Part shown: in pieces, positions 8,667 to 17,161 of the stretch
How positions within the stretch are numbered: position 1 is the stretch's first letter
Layout: every line of letters begins with the position of its first letter
Assembly: GCF_000585215.1 (NCBI RefSeq)
Contig: NZ_AONC01000052.1
Span: 1 to 64,000 of the forward strand
DNA from: Imhoffiella purpurea
Lineage (GTDB): Bacteria > Pseudomonadota > Gammaproteobacteria > Chromatiales > Chromatiaceae
Reading direction: 5' to 3'
DNA: 64,000 bases
Position numbers and translations under genes: made by a program
Notes under the pieces: generated by a model
The model's database searches: none
What the model was told of the DNA's origin: nothing
The model's input: the letters and a program-made list of their open reading frames with translations, nothing else

Positions 8667-9273
8667 GGCGGTAGAGCAGAATTCCCGCGTCGTCCCGGTC
8701 GCTGGCCCAGCGCTCCAGTAGACGCCCGGCCAGTGCGTCGGACGGCCGCGACGCGATCAGGGAAGGGCGGATGTCCGCGTCTTCCGGGATTCCATCGGAA
8801 AACATGACCAGCCAGTCTCCCGGAGACAGTGGGAGACGTTCCGGGCGCAGCCCGGAGAAGCCGCCGCCGACGATTCCGCGCGCGCCGGCCAGGCGTCTGA
8901 TCTGTCCCTGCCCGATCAGCAGCGTACGCACATTGCCCACGGCGGCATGCAGCAGGGCGTTCTCCTCGAACAGGACGTCGACCACAGCCAGTGCGGCCCC
9001 GCGCGACCCGATCAGCGCTCGGTCGCAGTCGGCGAACAGCTCGGTCAGGTCCGCCGGCCGCATCACCGCCAGCCGCTCGATGAGCGTGACGGCGGCCGCA
9101 TGGGCCTCCGGACCGTGTCCCAGGCCGTCGGCCAAGGCCATTCGCAGCCGCTCCGGACGCGTCCACCAGCCCGACTGATCGCCGCACAGACGCTCGCCCG
9201 GGAGCGGGCGGACCGCCTGGCCGACCGAAACCTCCGCGCGATCGGGTGGGGGGCTCGGTGGATTCAGGGCCAT
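8659..9273 (-). CDS. rsbX: RsbX-type PP2C serine phosphatase
   Basis: A 204-residue SpoIIE/PP2C phosphatase. Metal-binding motifs are GDQSG (31-35), ALADGLGHG (46-54) and MFSDGI near 157. The length is that of RsbX, the feedback phosphatase that removes phosphate from RsbS and RsbR and resets the stressosome. It is short, with no regulatory domain, which argues against an RsbU-type phosphatase. The ATG overlaps the end of the preceding kinase-like gene by 10 bp and its own end overlaps the histidine kinase start, so the unit is translationally coupled. Confidence 0.88.
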   Translation of the reverse strand: MALNPPSPPPDRAEVSVGQAVRPLPGERLCGDQSGWWTRPERLRMALADGLGHGPEAHAAAVTLIERLAVMRPADLTELFADCDRALIGSRGAALAVVDVLFEENALLHAAVGNVRTLLIGQGQIRRLAGARGIVGGGFSGLRPERLPLSPGDWLVMFSDGIPEDADIRPSLIASRPSDALAGRLLERWASDRDDAGILLYRHE

Positions 9274-9746
9274 TTGATCGCCCTGACCCGGGTTCCATGT
9301 CCGGGCCGCGAATCCATGGCGAAGACGTCCATCAGGCGTTCGACGCCTGGAAGACCGCAGCCCAGACCGCCCGCCGTGCTGTAGCCCTCCGTGAGTGCCA
9401 GCGCCAGATCGGCGATCCCCGGCCCCGCGTCTTCCGCCACCAGTTCGATACCTGGCGGCTCATTCGGATGGCGTCCGGCAACGGAGGCGGCGCGCAGCCA
9501 TCCGCCGCCGGCGTGGATCAACAGATTGGTCGCCAGCTCGCTCGCCGCCGTCGCCAGGTAATAGGCCGGGCTGCGGGCGAAGCCCATACGTTCGGCCAGC
9601 CAGCGTATCTCGCGGCACGCGGCGGCGATGTCCGGTTCGGTCTCGACCCGGACGCATACCGAGGCGACCGATGGTGGCCACGAGGGAATCGGATCGGCTG
9701 GCCGCTCGGGGGGCATGGGTTGGGGGACGTTTTGATGCTGCATCAT
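9264..9746 (-). CDS. second RsbT-like serine kinase (GHKL ATPase)
   Basis: A 160-residue ATPase of the anti-sigma/RsbT kinase group. It has the N box SELATNLLIHA, G1 EDAGPGI and G2 GGLGCGLPG, all intact. It differs from the upstream rsbT by a proline-rich N-terminal extension of about 25 residues and by a glycine-rich insertion after the N box. It may be a switch kinase for a different partner or a second output of the stressosome. Gram-negative stressosome operons usually show one RsbT, so the duplication is notable. The start (ATG ATG at 9746) has no strong ribosome site. Confidence 0.85.
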   Translation of the reverse strand: MMQHQNVPQPMPPERPADPIPSWPPSVASVCVRVETEPDIAAACREIRWLAERMGFARSPAYYLATAASELATNLLIHAGGGWLRAASVAGRHPNEPPGIELVAEDAGPGIADLALALTEGYSTAGGLGCGLPGVERLMDVFAMDSRPGHGTRVRAIKWP

Positions 9747-9777
9747 GTCGCGGTTCGGTCTCGTTGCCTGACTGCGT

Positions 9778-10188
9778 TCACAATGGCTTGCGCAGAATGA
9801 TGGTGATTCGCGTATGGCCCGGCTCGGATTCGATCTGGAATTCGTCGACCAGCCGTCGCGTACCCGGCAGTCCGGCGCCGAGTCCCCCGCTGGTGCTGTA
9901 GCCGTCGGTCATGGCGAGCGGGATGTCGGGGATGCCAGGACCGCGATCCTCGACCTGGACCCGGATGCGTCGGGTGTGGCTGTCCGATCTGTCCTCGATG
10001 AGACAGACACCCTCGCAGGCATACTGAATGACGTTGCGTGCCAGCTCGGAGACGGCGGTGGCCAGTCGCGTCTGATCCGCCTTGCCCAAGCCGAGCCGTT
10101 CGCAGAGATCCCGGGCGACGCGGCGCGCGGTCACGATGTCCGCCGCGGACATGACGGGAATCTTGGTGCCGGCGAAGGATTCAGGCAT
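9778..10188 (-). CDS. rsbT: RsbT stressosome serine/threonine kinase
   Basis: A 136-residue RsbT of normal family length (~133). It has the N box SELARNVIQYA, G1 EDRGPGIPD, and G2 GGLGAGLPGTRRLVDEF. In the known pathway it phosphorylates RsbS and RsbR, leaves the stressosome and activates a partner carrying an RsbU_N domain. The ATG overlaps the rsbS end by 8 bp. The only RsbU_N-like partner visible here is the histidine kinase three genes downstream. Confidence 0.92.
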   Translation of the reverse strand: MPESFAGTKIPVMSAADIVTARRVARDLCERLGLGKADQTRLATAVSELARNVIQYACEGVCLIEDRSDSHTRRIRVQVEDRGPGIPDIPLAMTDGYSTSGGLGAGLPGTRRLVDEFQIESEPGHTRITIILRKPL

Positions 10189-10573
10189 CCTCGTCCTCGT
10201 CGAAGCGGGTGTCGCCGCGTTTGGCGATGCGGCCCTTGAGGATCTCCAGCCCTTGTTCGAGATTGAAGGCGCAATCCGCGCCGAGCAGGTCGCGTCCCAT
10301 CTCGATCAGTGTCATTGCGACGAAGGGCTGCACCCCGCAGATGACGGCCTCCGCGCCCAATAGACGCACCATGTAGGCGGTGTCGTTGATGACCCTCGCC
10401 ATGTAGGAGTCGACCACGTCCAAGGCGGTGATGTCGATCGCGACCCCCAGCGCCTCGGTCTCGGCCACGCGCTCGACCAGATCGGACTGGAACTGCATGG
10501 CGTCGCTGTCGGTGAGGTCCTCCTGGATGGAGACCAGGAGGATGCGTCCCAGACTCAGGACCGGGATCCTCAT
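10181..10573 (-). CDS. rsbS: RsbS stressosome scaffold (STAS)
   Basis: A STAS-domain protein of 130 residues. The phosphorylatable serine is conserved at Ser56 in LDVVDSYMAR, matching Bacillus RsbS Ser59. The N-terminus MRIPVLSLGRILLVSIQ and the segment EAVICGVQP are typical. An acidic tail (DEDEDA) is unusual. The start is ATG 10573, overlapping the rsbR stop by ATGA; a longer open frame upstream is the shadow of rsbR. It forms the core of the stressosome with RsbR. Confidence 0.93.
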   Translation of the reverse strand: MRIPVLSLGRILLVSIQEDLTDSDAMQFQSDLVERVAETEALGVAIDITALDVVDSYMARVINDTAYMVRLLGAEAVICGVQPFVAMTLIEMGRDLLGADCAFNLEQGLEILKGRIAKRGDTRFDEDEDA

Positions 10574-11427
10574 GACCGCCGCTCCTCGACGGGCGAGATC
10601 CGCTGGCCGGTCAGCAGCAGGGCCTCGGCGATGCCCGCGCGCAGCGTCGCGCGGCAGAGGACGTCGCCGAACCGGATCCCCAGCTTGGTGAGCGTCTGGG
10701 CGCCCTCGGGACTGATGCCGGTCATGACGACCTGGGTGCCGAGCAGCCGGGCCGCATCGATCGTCTTCATCAGGTGCTGGGCGACGCTGGTATCGATCAC
10801 GGGAACGCCGGTGAGATCGAGAATGGTGACCCGCGCCTCGTGACGGGCGATGGCCTCCAATAGCCGTTCGGTGATCTGGCGGGCCCGAATCGTATCGATG
10901 ACGCCGACCAGCGGTAGCAACAAGATACGGCTCCACAGCCGCAGCACCGGCGTGGAGAGTTCCAGCAGAGACAGGCTCTGCTGGGTGATGAGATGCTCGC
11001 GGACATCGACGAAGGCGGTGAAGGTCAGCTGGGTCAAGCTGTCGAAGATCCGCTCCAGCCACATGAGGTCCGCTACCGCGTCCGCCTCCGACCGATCGAA
11101 CAGCCGTGTGGAGAGCAGATGCTTGAGAGAGAGCATCAGCCCGATCGTCTTGTTCGCCCCGCTGCCGATGCGGGCCTGTTCGGTGACGAACTGATGGAGG
11201 TGGTTCGCCAGCGCCCCCTCGGGATTCAGCTCGAAGTCGTCGTCGGGTGTGGTCTGCGCGATCAGCGTGGCGATGTCGTCGAAGATCGAGCGAAGCCTCA
11301 GGCGGGATTCTTGAGGCAGGCTCTCGTAATTGCCATTGCCAGACCAGATGGACTGAGCATGATGCAGCCAGGCGTCGAGCAGCTCTTCACGGTGCTCGTG
11401 CAGCAGTTTTATCAATGGGGTCGCCAT
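10570..11427 (-). CDS. rsbR: RsbR stressosome sensor (globin-like N-terminus plus STAS)
   Basis: 285 residues. The N-terminal ~155 form the helical RsbR sensor domain (LLHEHREELLDAWLHHA, then LMLSLKHLL). The C-terminal STAS domain keeps both phospho-threonine sites: Thr179 in LVGVIDTIRAR (Bacillus Thr171) and Thr213 in GVPVIDTSVAQ (Thr205). It is the first gene of the operon, about 150 bp from the chemoreceptor gene upstream on the same strand. The signal it senses cannot be told from sequence. Only one RsbR is seen in this window. Confidence 0.92.
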   Translation of the reverse strand: MATPLIKLLHEHREELLDAWLHHAQSIWSGNGNYESLPQESRLRLRSIFDDIATLIAQTTPDDDFELNPEGALANHLHQFVTEQARIGSGANKTIGLMLSLKHLLSTRLFDRSEADAVADLMWLERIFDSLTQLTFTAFVDVREHLITQQSLSLLELSTPVLRLWSRILLLPLVGVIDTIRARQITERLLEAIARHEARVTILDLTGVPVIDTSVAQHLMKTIDAARLLGTQVVMTGISPEGAQTLTKLGIRFGDVLCRATLRAGIAEALLLTGQRISPVEERRS

Positions 11428-11577
11428 CTTTCGGATTCGCTCCCTAACTGAATGCTCCGGGTTGGACGTGCGGGTTTGGAGCCTGCCGGGTCCCGCTGTG
11501 CCATTCTAGACCTTCTCTCGCGTCCTGATGCGTTTCCAGGCCGCACATGCCGGGATCCTGTCCCTCGGGGCCGCGGC

Positions 11578-12837
11578 TCAGAAAAGCTCGATCCGCGGGG
11601 CGTCCGAGCCCTCCGTCTGGGTGTCATCCGCCAGCCGGGCATGATTGGACTCGTCCAGCAGATAGCGCTCGAACGCCTCCTGGAGAGCGCCTGGGAGCGC
11701 CGTTCCCGTTGCCTCCTCGGCCGAGATCAGATCGGCGCGCTGCTCCAGCGCCGAACGTACCCGCCCCAGGCGCTGGCCGACGACGTCCTGGTATTGCAGC
11801 AGTCCCAGGATGTCCGCGATCTGGTTGGCCAGTCCGGTGTTGTGGTGCGTCACCACCGAGAATAGCGTCTTGTAGAACTGACGCATGTCCTCGTAGTTGT
11901 CCCTGAGGCGCTGAATCGATTCGACCGCGTCGGTCGCCTGTTCGAGCTGCTCGCTCGAGCCGTCGAGCAGCGAGAGCTGCAGGTTGTGTTTCACCGCGTC
12001 GAGCGCCCGGTTGAGTCCGGCCTCGATGGTGTCGGCCGCCTTGGCCGAATGGTCGGCGAGCGCCCGAACCTCGCCCGCGACCACGGCGAAGCCGCGCCCG
12101 GCCTCGCCGGCGCGCGCGGCCTCGATCGCCGCGTTCAGCGCCAGCAGATTGGTCTGCTTGCCGATCTGCTTGATCGAGGTCGCCAGCCCCTCGAGCTGGT
12201 GGATGTCGTCGAGCACCGACTGGATGGCGGCGATGTCGGTCTGAATGCGTGAGGGCAGATCCTGGACGAAGGCCGCGATCTGGCCGATGTCGTCCACGCG
12301 CTGCTCGATGTCGCTCTCCATGTTCTCGGCGCTGAGTGTCGAGTTGTTCAGGTAGTCGAGCAGGTGCGTCGCCGCTTGGTTGAGCTGGGTCGTGCGTTCG
12401 ATGACGGTGAGGGTGGACGACTCCGTTTCGGAGACCGCGTCGGCGATCCGCTCCCCGAGCGCAAGATCCTGAGTGCCCATCAGTTTCACCGCCTCGGCAT
12501 TGGCCTCCTGTAGGGTCTCGGCCTGGTCGAGTGCGTTGGCGAAGGTATCGCACGCGAGACCGATGGAGCCCGTGGTTTGGACGTTGAGGTGGAAGAACAC
12601 CAGCCCGGCGACGAGATTCGTCACGAGCAGCGCGCCACCGACCAGGAGCGCGTGGATCAGGGCCGGATTCGCGCCCAGCGCCCTGGCCTCGACTTCGATC
12701 CAGTCATGGGTCTCATACACGAGCGCCGAGAGCACGAGGGTGCCGACCAGGGTCAGCAGCGCCATGGTGCGTCTGAGCCCCCGCGCCTGTGCCAGGCTCG
12801 CAGTGATGACCTCCGGCCGTTGTGTGCGAATGGCCAT
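11578..12837 (-). CDS. membrane chemoreceptor-like protein with CheZ-like C-terminal motif
   Basis: 419 residues with two membrane segments near the N-terminus (about 25-42 and 61-83) and almost no periplasmic sensor domain. The cytoplasmic coiled coil carries the receptor tip [32 protein letters not shown], written here only by position: residues 227-258. The helix after the tip is short, and the segment 337-365 reads [19 protein letters not shown]. This resembles the active helix of CheZ (D-x3-Q, here Asp351 and Gln355). The tail lacks a CheB/CheR tethering pentapeptide. It is the last gene of the che cluster. Confidence 0.82.
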   Translation of the reverse strand: MAIRTQRPEVITASLAQARGLRRTMALLTLVGTLVLSALVYETHDWIEVEARALGANPALIHALLVGGALLVTNLVAGLVFFHLNVQTTGSIGLACDTFANALDQAETLQEANAEAVKLMGTQDLALGERIADAVSETESSTLTVIERTTQLNQAATHLLDYLNNSTLSAENMESDIEQRVDDIGQIAAFVQDLPSRIQTDIAAIQSVLDDIHQLEGLATSIKQIGKQTNLLALNAAIEAARAGEAGRGFAVVAGEVRALADHSAKAADTIEAGLNRALDAVKHNLQLSLLDGSSEQLEQATDAVESIQRLRDNYEDMRQFYKTLFSVVTHHNTGLANQIADILGLLQYQDVVGQRLGRVRSALEQRADLISAEEATGTALPGALQEAFERYLLDESNHARLADDTQTEGSDAPRIELF

Positions 12838-12848
12838 GGCGCTCGGGC

Positions 12849-13223
12849 TCAGGTGCCTGGCAGCACTTGCCTGATGACCTTGATCAGGTCCGATCCGCCC
12901 ACCGGCTTGACCAGCCAGCCGGTCGCCCCGAGCTTCTTGGCCTCGTCGCGCTTGGCCTGCTGGCTCTCCGTCGTGAGCGCCAGGATGGGGGTGAAGCGCA
13001 GGCCGGGCAGGGCGCGGGCGTTGCGGATGAAATCGATACCGCCCATGTTCGGCATGTTGATGTCGGTCAGGATCAGGTCCGGCTTGACGCCGCCCTTGAG
13101 CTTGGTCATGGCCTGAACGCCGTCGCCGGCGGTTTCCACCTTGAATCCGGCCATTTCTAGGCTGGCTTTGAGACTCATCACCATGGTCGCCGAATCGTCG
13201 ACGACCAGTATCAGTTTCGACAT
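12849..13223 (-). CDS. cheY: CheY-like response regulator
   Basis: A 124-residue single receiver domain. It has the acidic pair VVDDS (7-11), the phospho-acceptor Asp in [11 protein letters not shown] (near 54), the Thr of ALTTES and the Lys of LVKPVGG. GAGGAC precedes the ATG. It lies between the STAS-like gene and the CheZ-motif receptor, so it is a likely target of CheA in this cluster. Confidence 0.92.
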   Translation of the reverse strand: MSKLILVVDDSATMVMSLKASLEMAGFKVETAGDGVQAMTKLKGGVKPDLILTDINMPNMGGIDFIRNARALPGLRFTPILALTTESQQAKRDEAKKLGATGWLVKPVGGSDLIKVIRQVLPGT

Positions 13224-13233
13224 GGATACGTCC

Positions 13234-13470
13234 TCATTGGGTCAATGCCGCTCTCAGCCAATCGGCGAGCGCGCGGTCCTTCGGCCAGGCCGAAATCTTG
13301 GGTCTGGCCGCCATCAGCACCTGCAGGTTCGAGGCATGTAGATGGGTGCAGGCGGAGAGATTCACCCGTCCGCGCGGATGCTTGATCAGCCATTCGAGCA
13401 GGGTCTCGGCATCCTCGACGCCGAGCAGGTCGCGGGCGACCGCCGTGGTCTTTTTGAATTCGAGCGCCAT
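13234..13470 (-). CDS. small STAS-like protein of the che cluster
   Basis: 78 residues with the pattern VNLSACTHLHASNLQVLMAA, as in the middle strand and helix of STAS/anti-anti-sigma domains. It is preceded by a short helical part with DAETLLEWLIKHPRG. It is too short for a full STAS fold (~100). Its ATG overlaps the cheA stop by ATGA, so it is made with CheA. Similar small genes occur beside cheA in type IV pili-type chemosensory loci, but the role is unknown. Confidence 0.65.
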   Translation of the reverse strand: MALEFKKTTAVARDLLGVEDAETLLEWLIKHPRGRVNLSACTHLHASNLQVLMAARPKISAWPKDRALADWLRAALTQ

Positions 13471-15923
13471 CAGATCAGCTCCCTCGGGTTGAACACCAGG
13501 AGCACCGAGCCGTCTCCCAGCAGTGCCGAGCCGGCATAGCCCGTGAGTCCGCCGAGGAAGCCGGCGAGCGGCTTGAGGATGATGTCGATCGTCTCGCGGC
13601 AGTCGTCGACGACGATCCCCAGATATTCCTGATCGACCCGCACCACCAGCACGGCGAGCTCGTCGTCGTCGTTGGCGATCTGCTCCGCGTCGAGCGCCAG
13701 CAGATCGTTGAGCGCCAGCAATGGAATCAGACGCCCGCGCAGCATGGTGGTCCGGCGGCGCTTGATGGTGCGGATGTCGCTTCGCGCCACCCGCACCGTC
13801 TCGGCCACCGCGTCCATGGGCACGCCGAAGCGCTGTCCTGCGGACTCGACGATCATGACATTGGTCACGGCCATCGAAAGCGGCAGCGAGAGTCTCAGCG
13901 TGGTGCCCCGGCCGACCTGACTGCGCAGATCGATGCTGCCGTTGACGCGGGCGATGGCGTTGCGGACCACGTCCATGCCGACACCGCGTCCCGAGAGGTC
14001 GGAGACCTGCTCGGCGGTCGAGAATCCCGCAGCGAACACCAGATTGATCGCCTCCTGGTCGGTCAGCCGTTCCAGTTCGGCCTCGTCGATCAGGCCGCGC
14101 TCGTAGGCCTTGCGCCGGATCCGGTCCGGATCGATGCCGCTCCCGTCGTCGGCGATCTCGATCAGCACTCGATCGGATTCCTGGCGCGCCAGGATGCTCA
14201 GACGCCCCTCCCTCGGCTTGCCCGCCGCCTGACGCGCCTCGGGCGTCTCCAATCCATGGTCCAGGCTGTTGCGCACGATATGCACCAGAGGGTCGGCCAG
14301 GGCCTCGATGATGTTCTTGTCGGCCTCGGTCGACTCGCCCTCCATCACCAGCCGCACCTCCTTGCCGAGCTTGTGGGCGATGTCGCGCACCAGGCGCGGG
14401 AAGCGCTGGAACACGAAGGAGACCGGCATCATGCGCACCTGCATGATGGCGTCCTGCATCTCCTCGGCGATCCGGTTGATGACCCCGTACTGCGCCTTGA
14501 TCTCGCGCGCCAGTTCGCGCACCCCGAACACCTCCTCGGCGCGGCCGGCCAGATAGGGCAGGGCGTTCTTGGCGACCACCATCTCGCCGATCAGATTCAT
14601 GAGCCGGTCGATCTTGACCTGATCGACCTTGAGCGTGCGCGGGCTGGTCAGCTGGTCCTCGGCCCGCCGGCCGAAGCGGATCGACTCCTCGGGATCGCTG
14701 CTGCTGATGCTGGTGGGCTCTCCCGGGGCGGGAGCGGCTGCAATCCGGTCCGAGCCGCCGCCGGTGTCGTCATCCGGGGCGGTGGCGCGCCCGGCATGGG
14801 GCTGCGGATGCCGAGCGGCGAGCCACGCGAACAGCGGGGTCGGAGAGCGCGTCTCGATGGCCGCCTGCAGCGCCGGTTCCAGCCCCTCGATCTCGGATTC
14901 CCGGCCGACGCTGGCGAAGGCGGCGGACAGGCTCGCGGCGACCGCGCGCAGCCGGCCGTCCAGCCAGGGAGGCGTATCGCTCAGCGCCAGGATCTCGCGC
15001 TGCGCCTCCAGCACCAGGTCGAACGACCATTCCGCCTCGGCGCTGAAGGCGCGGTCGCTCGTCGAGGCCGGTCCGCCTTCTGCTGCGGTCGCGGCGGTCA
15101 GGATTTCCTGCGACAAGGGCTCGAACCGGACCTGATCCGGTACGTAGCGGAAATGCTCGGCGAGCCGTTCGGGCGTGGTGTCGAGAATGGCCTCGAAGCG
15201 CAGCAGGCAGCGATAGGCGTCGAGTTCGGCGAGTGGTGGCCAATCCTCGCGCGACTCCAGCCGGCACCACAACGGGTCGCCCAGCTGAAGCATCTGGTGG
15301 ACCGGATCCTCGCCCTTGAAGAAACATTCCTCCTCGGGTTCGTAGCGCAGCCAGCAGAACGATCCGCCGGCCTCGAGACGGCGGATCAGATCCGCGCGCA
15401 GCGGCTCGGGCAGGTCGATCGGGTCCAGTGCGGAAGGACGTGCGTCGGACGCCCCGGCCTCCGGCCGTTCGGGCGGTGCGGGCGGTTCCTCCTCGGCCGG
15501 ATCCGCTCCGTCCGCGCTCCGCGCCCGATCCTGCAGCAGGGACCGCAGCGTCTCGCCGAGCCTGAGCGCGTCGCTCGCGTGATGGGCGGTGCTCGGCGGG
15601 GCGTCGCCCGGGGCCTCGGCGATCTCGTCGATCAGGGTCGCGACGAAGTCCATCGCCTCCAGCAGGCAGTCCGCCAGCGGACGGTCGAAGGGGATGCGGC
15701 CGTCGCGCACCGCGTCCATCAGGTCCTCGGCGGCGTGCAGCACCCGGGTCATCTCGGGGAGATCGAAGAGCCCGCTGTTGCCCTTGAGGGTGTGGACCAG
15801 GCGGAACAGCTCATTCATGAGCGCGCTATCGCCCGGAGCCTCCTCCAGCTGCAGCAGACGCTCGCCGATGGATTGGAGGAAATCGCGTCCTTCGGAGAGG
15901 AATTGGTCGAGCAATGGATTCAT
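13470..15923 (-). CDS. cheA: chemotaxis histidine kinase CheA
   Basis: 817 residues. The N-terminal HPt domain has phospho-acceptor His44 in RLVHTLKGNSGLF. A long linker (about 110-430) contains an acidic/proline-rich stretch and a domain with FCWLRYEPEEECFF. It does not look like the standard CheY-binding P2. The dimerisation helices begin at KVDQVKIDRLMNLIGE. The ATPase domain has HIVRNSLDHGLE, IADDGSGID and LSGRGVGMDVV. The CheW-like C-terminus ends FNPRELI. It is translationally coupled to cheY (15920) and the STAS-like gene. It drives the receptor cluster encoded around it. Confidence 0.95.
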   Translation of the reverse strand: MNPLLDQFLSEGRDFLQSIGERLLQLEEAPGDSALMNELFRLVHTLKGNSGLFDLPEMTRVLHAAEDLMDAVRDGRIPFDRPLADCLLEAMDFVATLIDEIAEAPGDAPPSTAHHASDALRLGETLRSLLQDRARSADGADPAEEEPPAPPERPEAGASDARPSALDPIDLPEPLRADLIRRLEAGGSFCWLRYEPEEECFFKGEDPVHQMLQLGDPLWCRLESREDWPPLAELDAYRCLLRFEAILDTTPERLAEHFRYVPDQVRFEPLSQEILTAATAAEGGPASTSDRAFSAEAEWSFDLVLEAQREILALSDTPPWLDGRLRAVAASLSAAFASVGRESEIEGLEPALQAAIETRSPTPLFAWLAARHPQPHAGRATAPDDDTGGGSDRIAAAPAPGEPTSISSSDPEESIRFGRRAEDQLTSPRTLKVDQVKIDRLMNLIGEMVVAKNALPYLAGRAEEVFGVRELAREIKAQYGVINRIAEEMQDAIMQVRMMPVSFVFQRFPRLVRDIAHKLGKEVRLVMEGESTEADKNIIEALADPLVHIVRNSLDHGLETPEARQAAGKPREGRLSILARQESDRVLIEIADDGSGIDPDRIRRKAYERGLIDEAELERLTDQEAINLVFAAGFSTAEQVSDLSGRGVGMDVVRNAIARVNGSIDLRSQVGRGTTLRLSLPLSMAVTNVMIVESAGQRFGVPMDAVAETVRVARSDIRTIKRRRTTMLRGRLIPLLALNDLLALDAEQIANDDDELAVLVVRVDQEYLGIVVDDCRETIDIILKPLAGFLGGLTGYAGSALLGDGSVLLVFNPRELI

Positions 15924-16309
15924 GATGTCCGCCCCTCGCTGGAGGGCGTCATGCCGAGCAGGGTATGGACGTGCGACAGTAGCCGCCCAGGCCGGACCGG
16001 CTTGACCAGATAGAGATTGGCGCCGGTCAGATAGGCCAGTTTCTGATCGTTGGCTCCCGCCTCGGTGGAGACCATGATGGCCGGCGCCTGGGGCAGGTCC
16101 TTGGCGCGCAGCTCGCGCAGAAAGCCGTAGCCGTCCAGCTTGGGCATGTTGACGTCGACCAGATAGAGGTCGAAGGGGGCCTCGGCCACGCGCTCCAGTG
16201 CCTCGATGCCGTTGACCGCCTCGGTCACCTCGAAGCCGGCCGATTCCAGGATGCCGCGATGATAGAGCCGGACCGTCGCGGCATCGTCGATCACGAGGAT
16301 CCGTTTCAT
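15920..16309 (-). CDS. cheY: CheY-like response regulator
   Basis: 129 residues of receiver domain starting MKRILVIDDAATV, with the phospho-acceptor Asp in LVDVNMPKLDG, Ser/Thr in MVSTEAG and Lys in LVKPVRPG. Start ATG 16309 is preferred over 16321 because GGAGG lies 4 bases upstream and the ATGA overlaps the cheR stop. It overlaps cheA by 4 bp. With the REC gene at 12849 the cluster has two free-standing receivers, one of which may be a phosphate sink. Confidence 0.9.
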   Translation of the reverse strand: MKRILVIDDAATVRLYHRGILESAGFEVTEAVNGIEALERVAEAPFDLYLVDVNMPKLDGYGFLRELRAKDLPQAPAIMVSTEAGANDQKLAYLTGANLYLVKPVRPGRLLSHVHTLLGMTPSSEGRTS

Positions 16310-17154
16310 CGCGCCTCCCATGGTTTCTGATAGACGATGGCCTCGGGGAACTTGCGTACCCGGAACAGCGAGGAGATACGGCTCATGGACTCGGAATGGC
16401 CGAGACAGACGAAGCCGCCCGGATTGAGTGCGTCATAGAAAGACTCCGCAGCCTGCTTGCGCGACAGGTCGTCGAAATAGATCAGTAGGTTGCGGCAGAA
16501 GATGAGGTCGAAGTTCCGGTATCGGCGCATCTCGGCCGTGTCGATGATGTTTACCCGGGTGAATTCCACGGCCTCGCGCAGCGAGTCGTCGATTCGATAC
16601 TGATCGCCGTCGCGATGGAAATACTTGTTGCGCAGGCTGAGGGGGACCTGCTGCAGCGAGCGCTGGCCGTAATATCCGCGCCGCGCCTGGGCGAGCGTGT
16701 CGGTGTCGATGTCGGAGGAGATGATCTCCACGTCCAGCTCGGCGATGCGCGGCCAGTGTTCGAGCAGATAGATGGCGATGCCGTAGGGCTCCTCGCCCGA
16801 GGCGGAGGGGACCGACCAGATGCGGATCGGCGATGCCTCGTCACCGCGCCGCGCGACCAGTTCCTCCAGCATGGAATCGACCAGACAGCGGAACTGGTAT
16901 TCCTCGCGGAAGAAATAGGTCTCGTTGACCGTCATGGCGTTGATGAGCGTCTGCAGCTCCTCGCCCGATGCCTGGAAGCGCATCGTGGTGAAGTAGCTGC
17001 GGAAGCTTTCTTGGCCGGTCGCCTGCATGCGGTCCAGCAGGCGCTTGTCGACGAAATAGCGCTTGCTGTTCTCGAAGAGGATTCCGGTCTTGCGATAGAA
17101 GAACTCCCGGAAGGTCCGGAAATCCTCTTCGCTGATCGATGTCTGGGCCGTCAT
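16306..17154 (-). CDS. cheR: chemoreceptor methyltransferase CheR
   Basis: 282 residues. The N-terminal helical domain (FREFFYRKTGILFENSKRY) precedes the SAM-binding methyltransferase domain. It has NETYFFREEYQF, WSVPSASGEEPYGIA (the CheR S-A-x-S-G-x-E-x-Y-S/G motif), SSDIDTDTL, FDLIFCRNLLIYF and LGHSES. It methylates glutamates on receptor coiled coils, opposed by CheB. It sits directly upstream of cheY and 8 bp after the HEAT-repeat gene. Confidence 0.95.
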   Translation of the reverse strand: MTAQTSISEEDFRTFREFFYRKTGILFENSKRYFVDKRLLDRMQATGQESFRSYFTTMRFQASGEELQTLINAMTVNETYFFREEYQFRCLVDSMLEELVARRGDEASPIRIWSVPSASGEEPYGIAIYLLEHWPRIAELDVEIISSDIDTDTLAQARRGYYGQRSLQQVPLSLRNKYFHRDGDQYRIDDSLREAVEFTRVNIIDTAEMRRYRNFDLIFCRNLLIYFDDLSRKQAAESFYDALNPGGFVCLGHSESMSRISSLFRVRKFPEAIVYQKPWEAR

Positions 17155-17161
17155 GTCGGGA

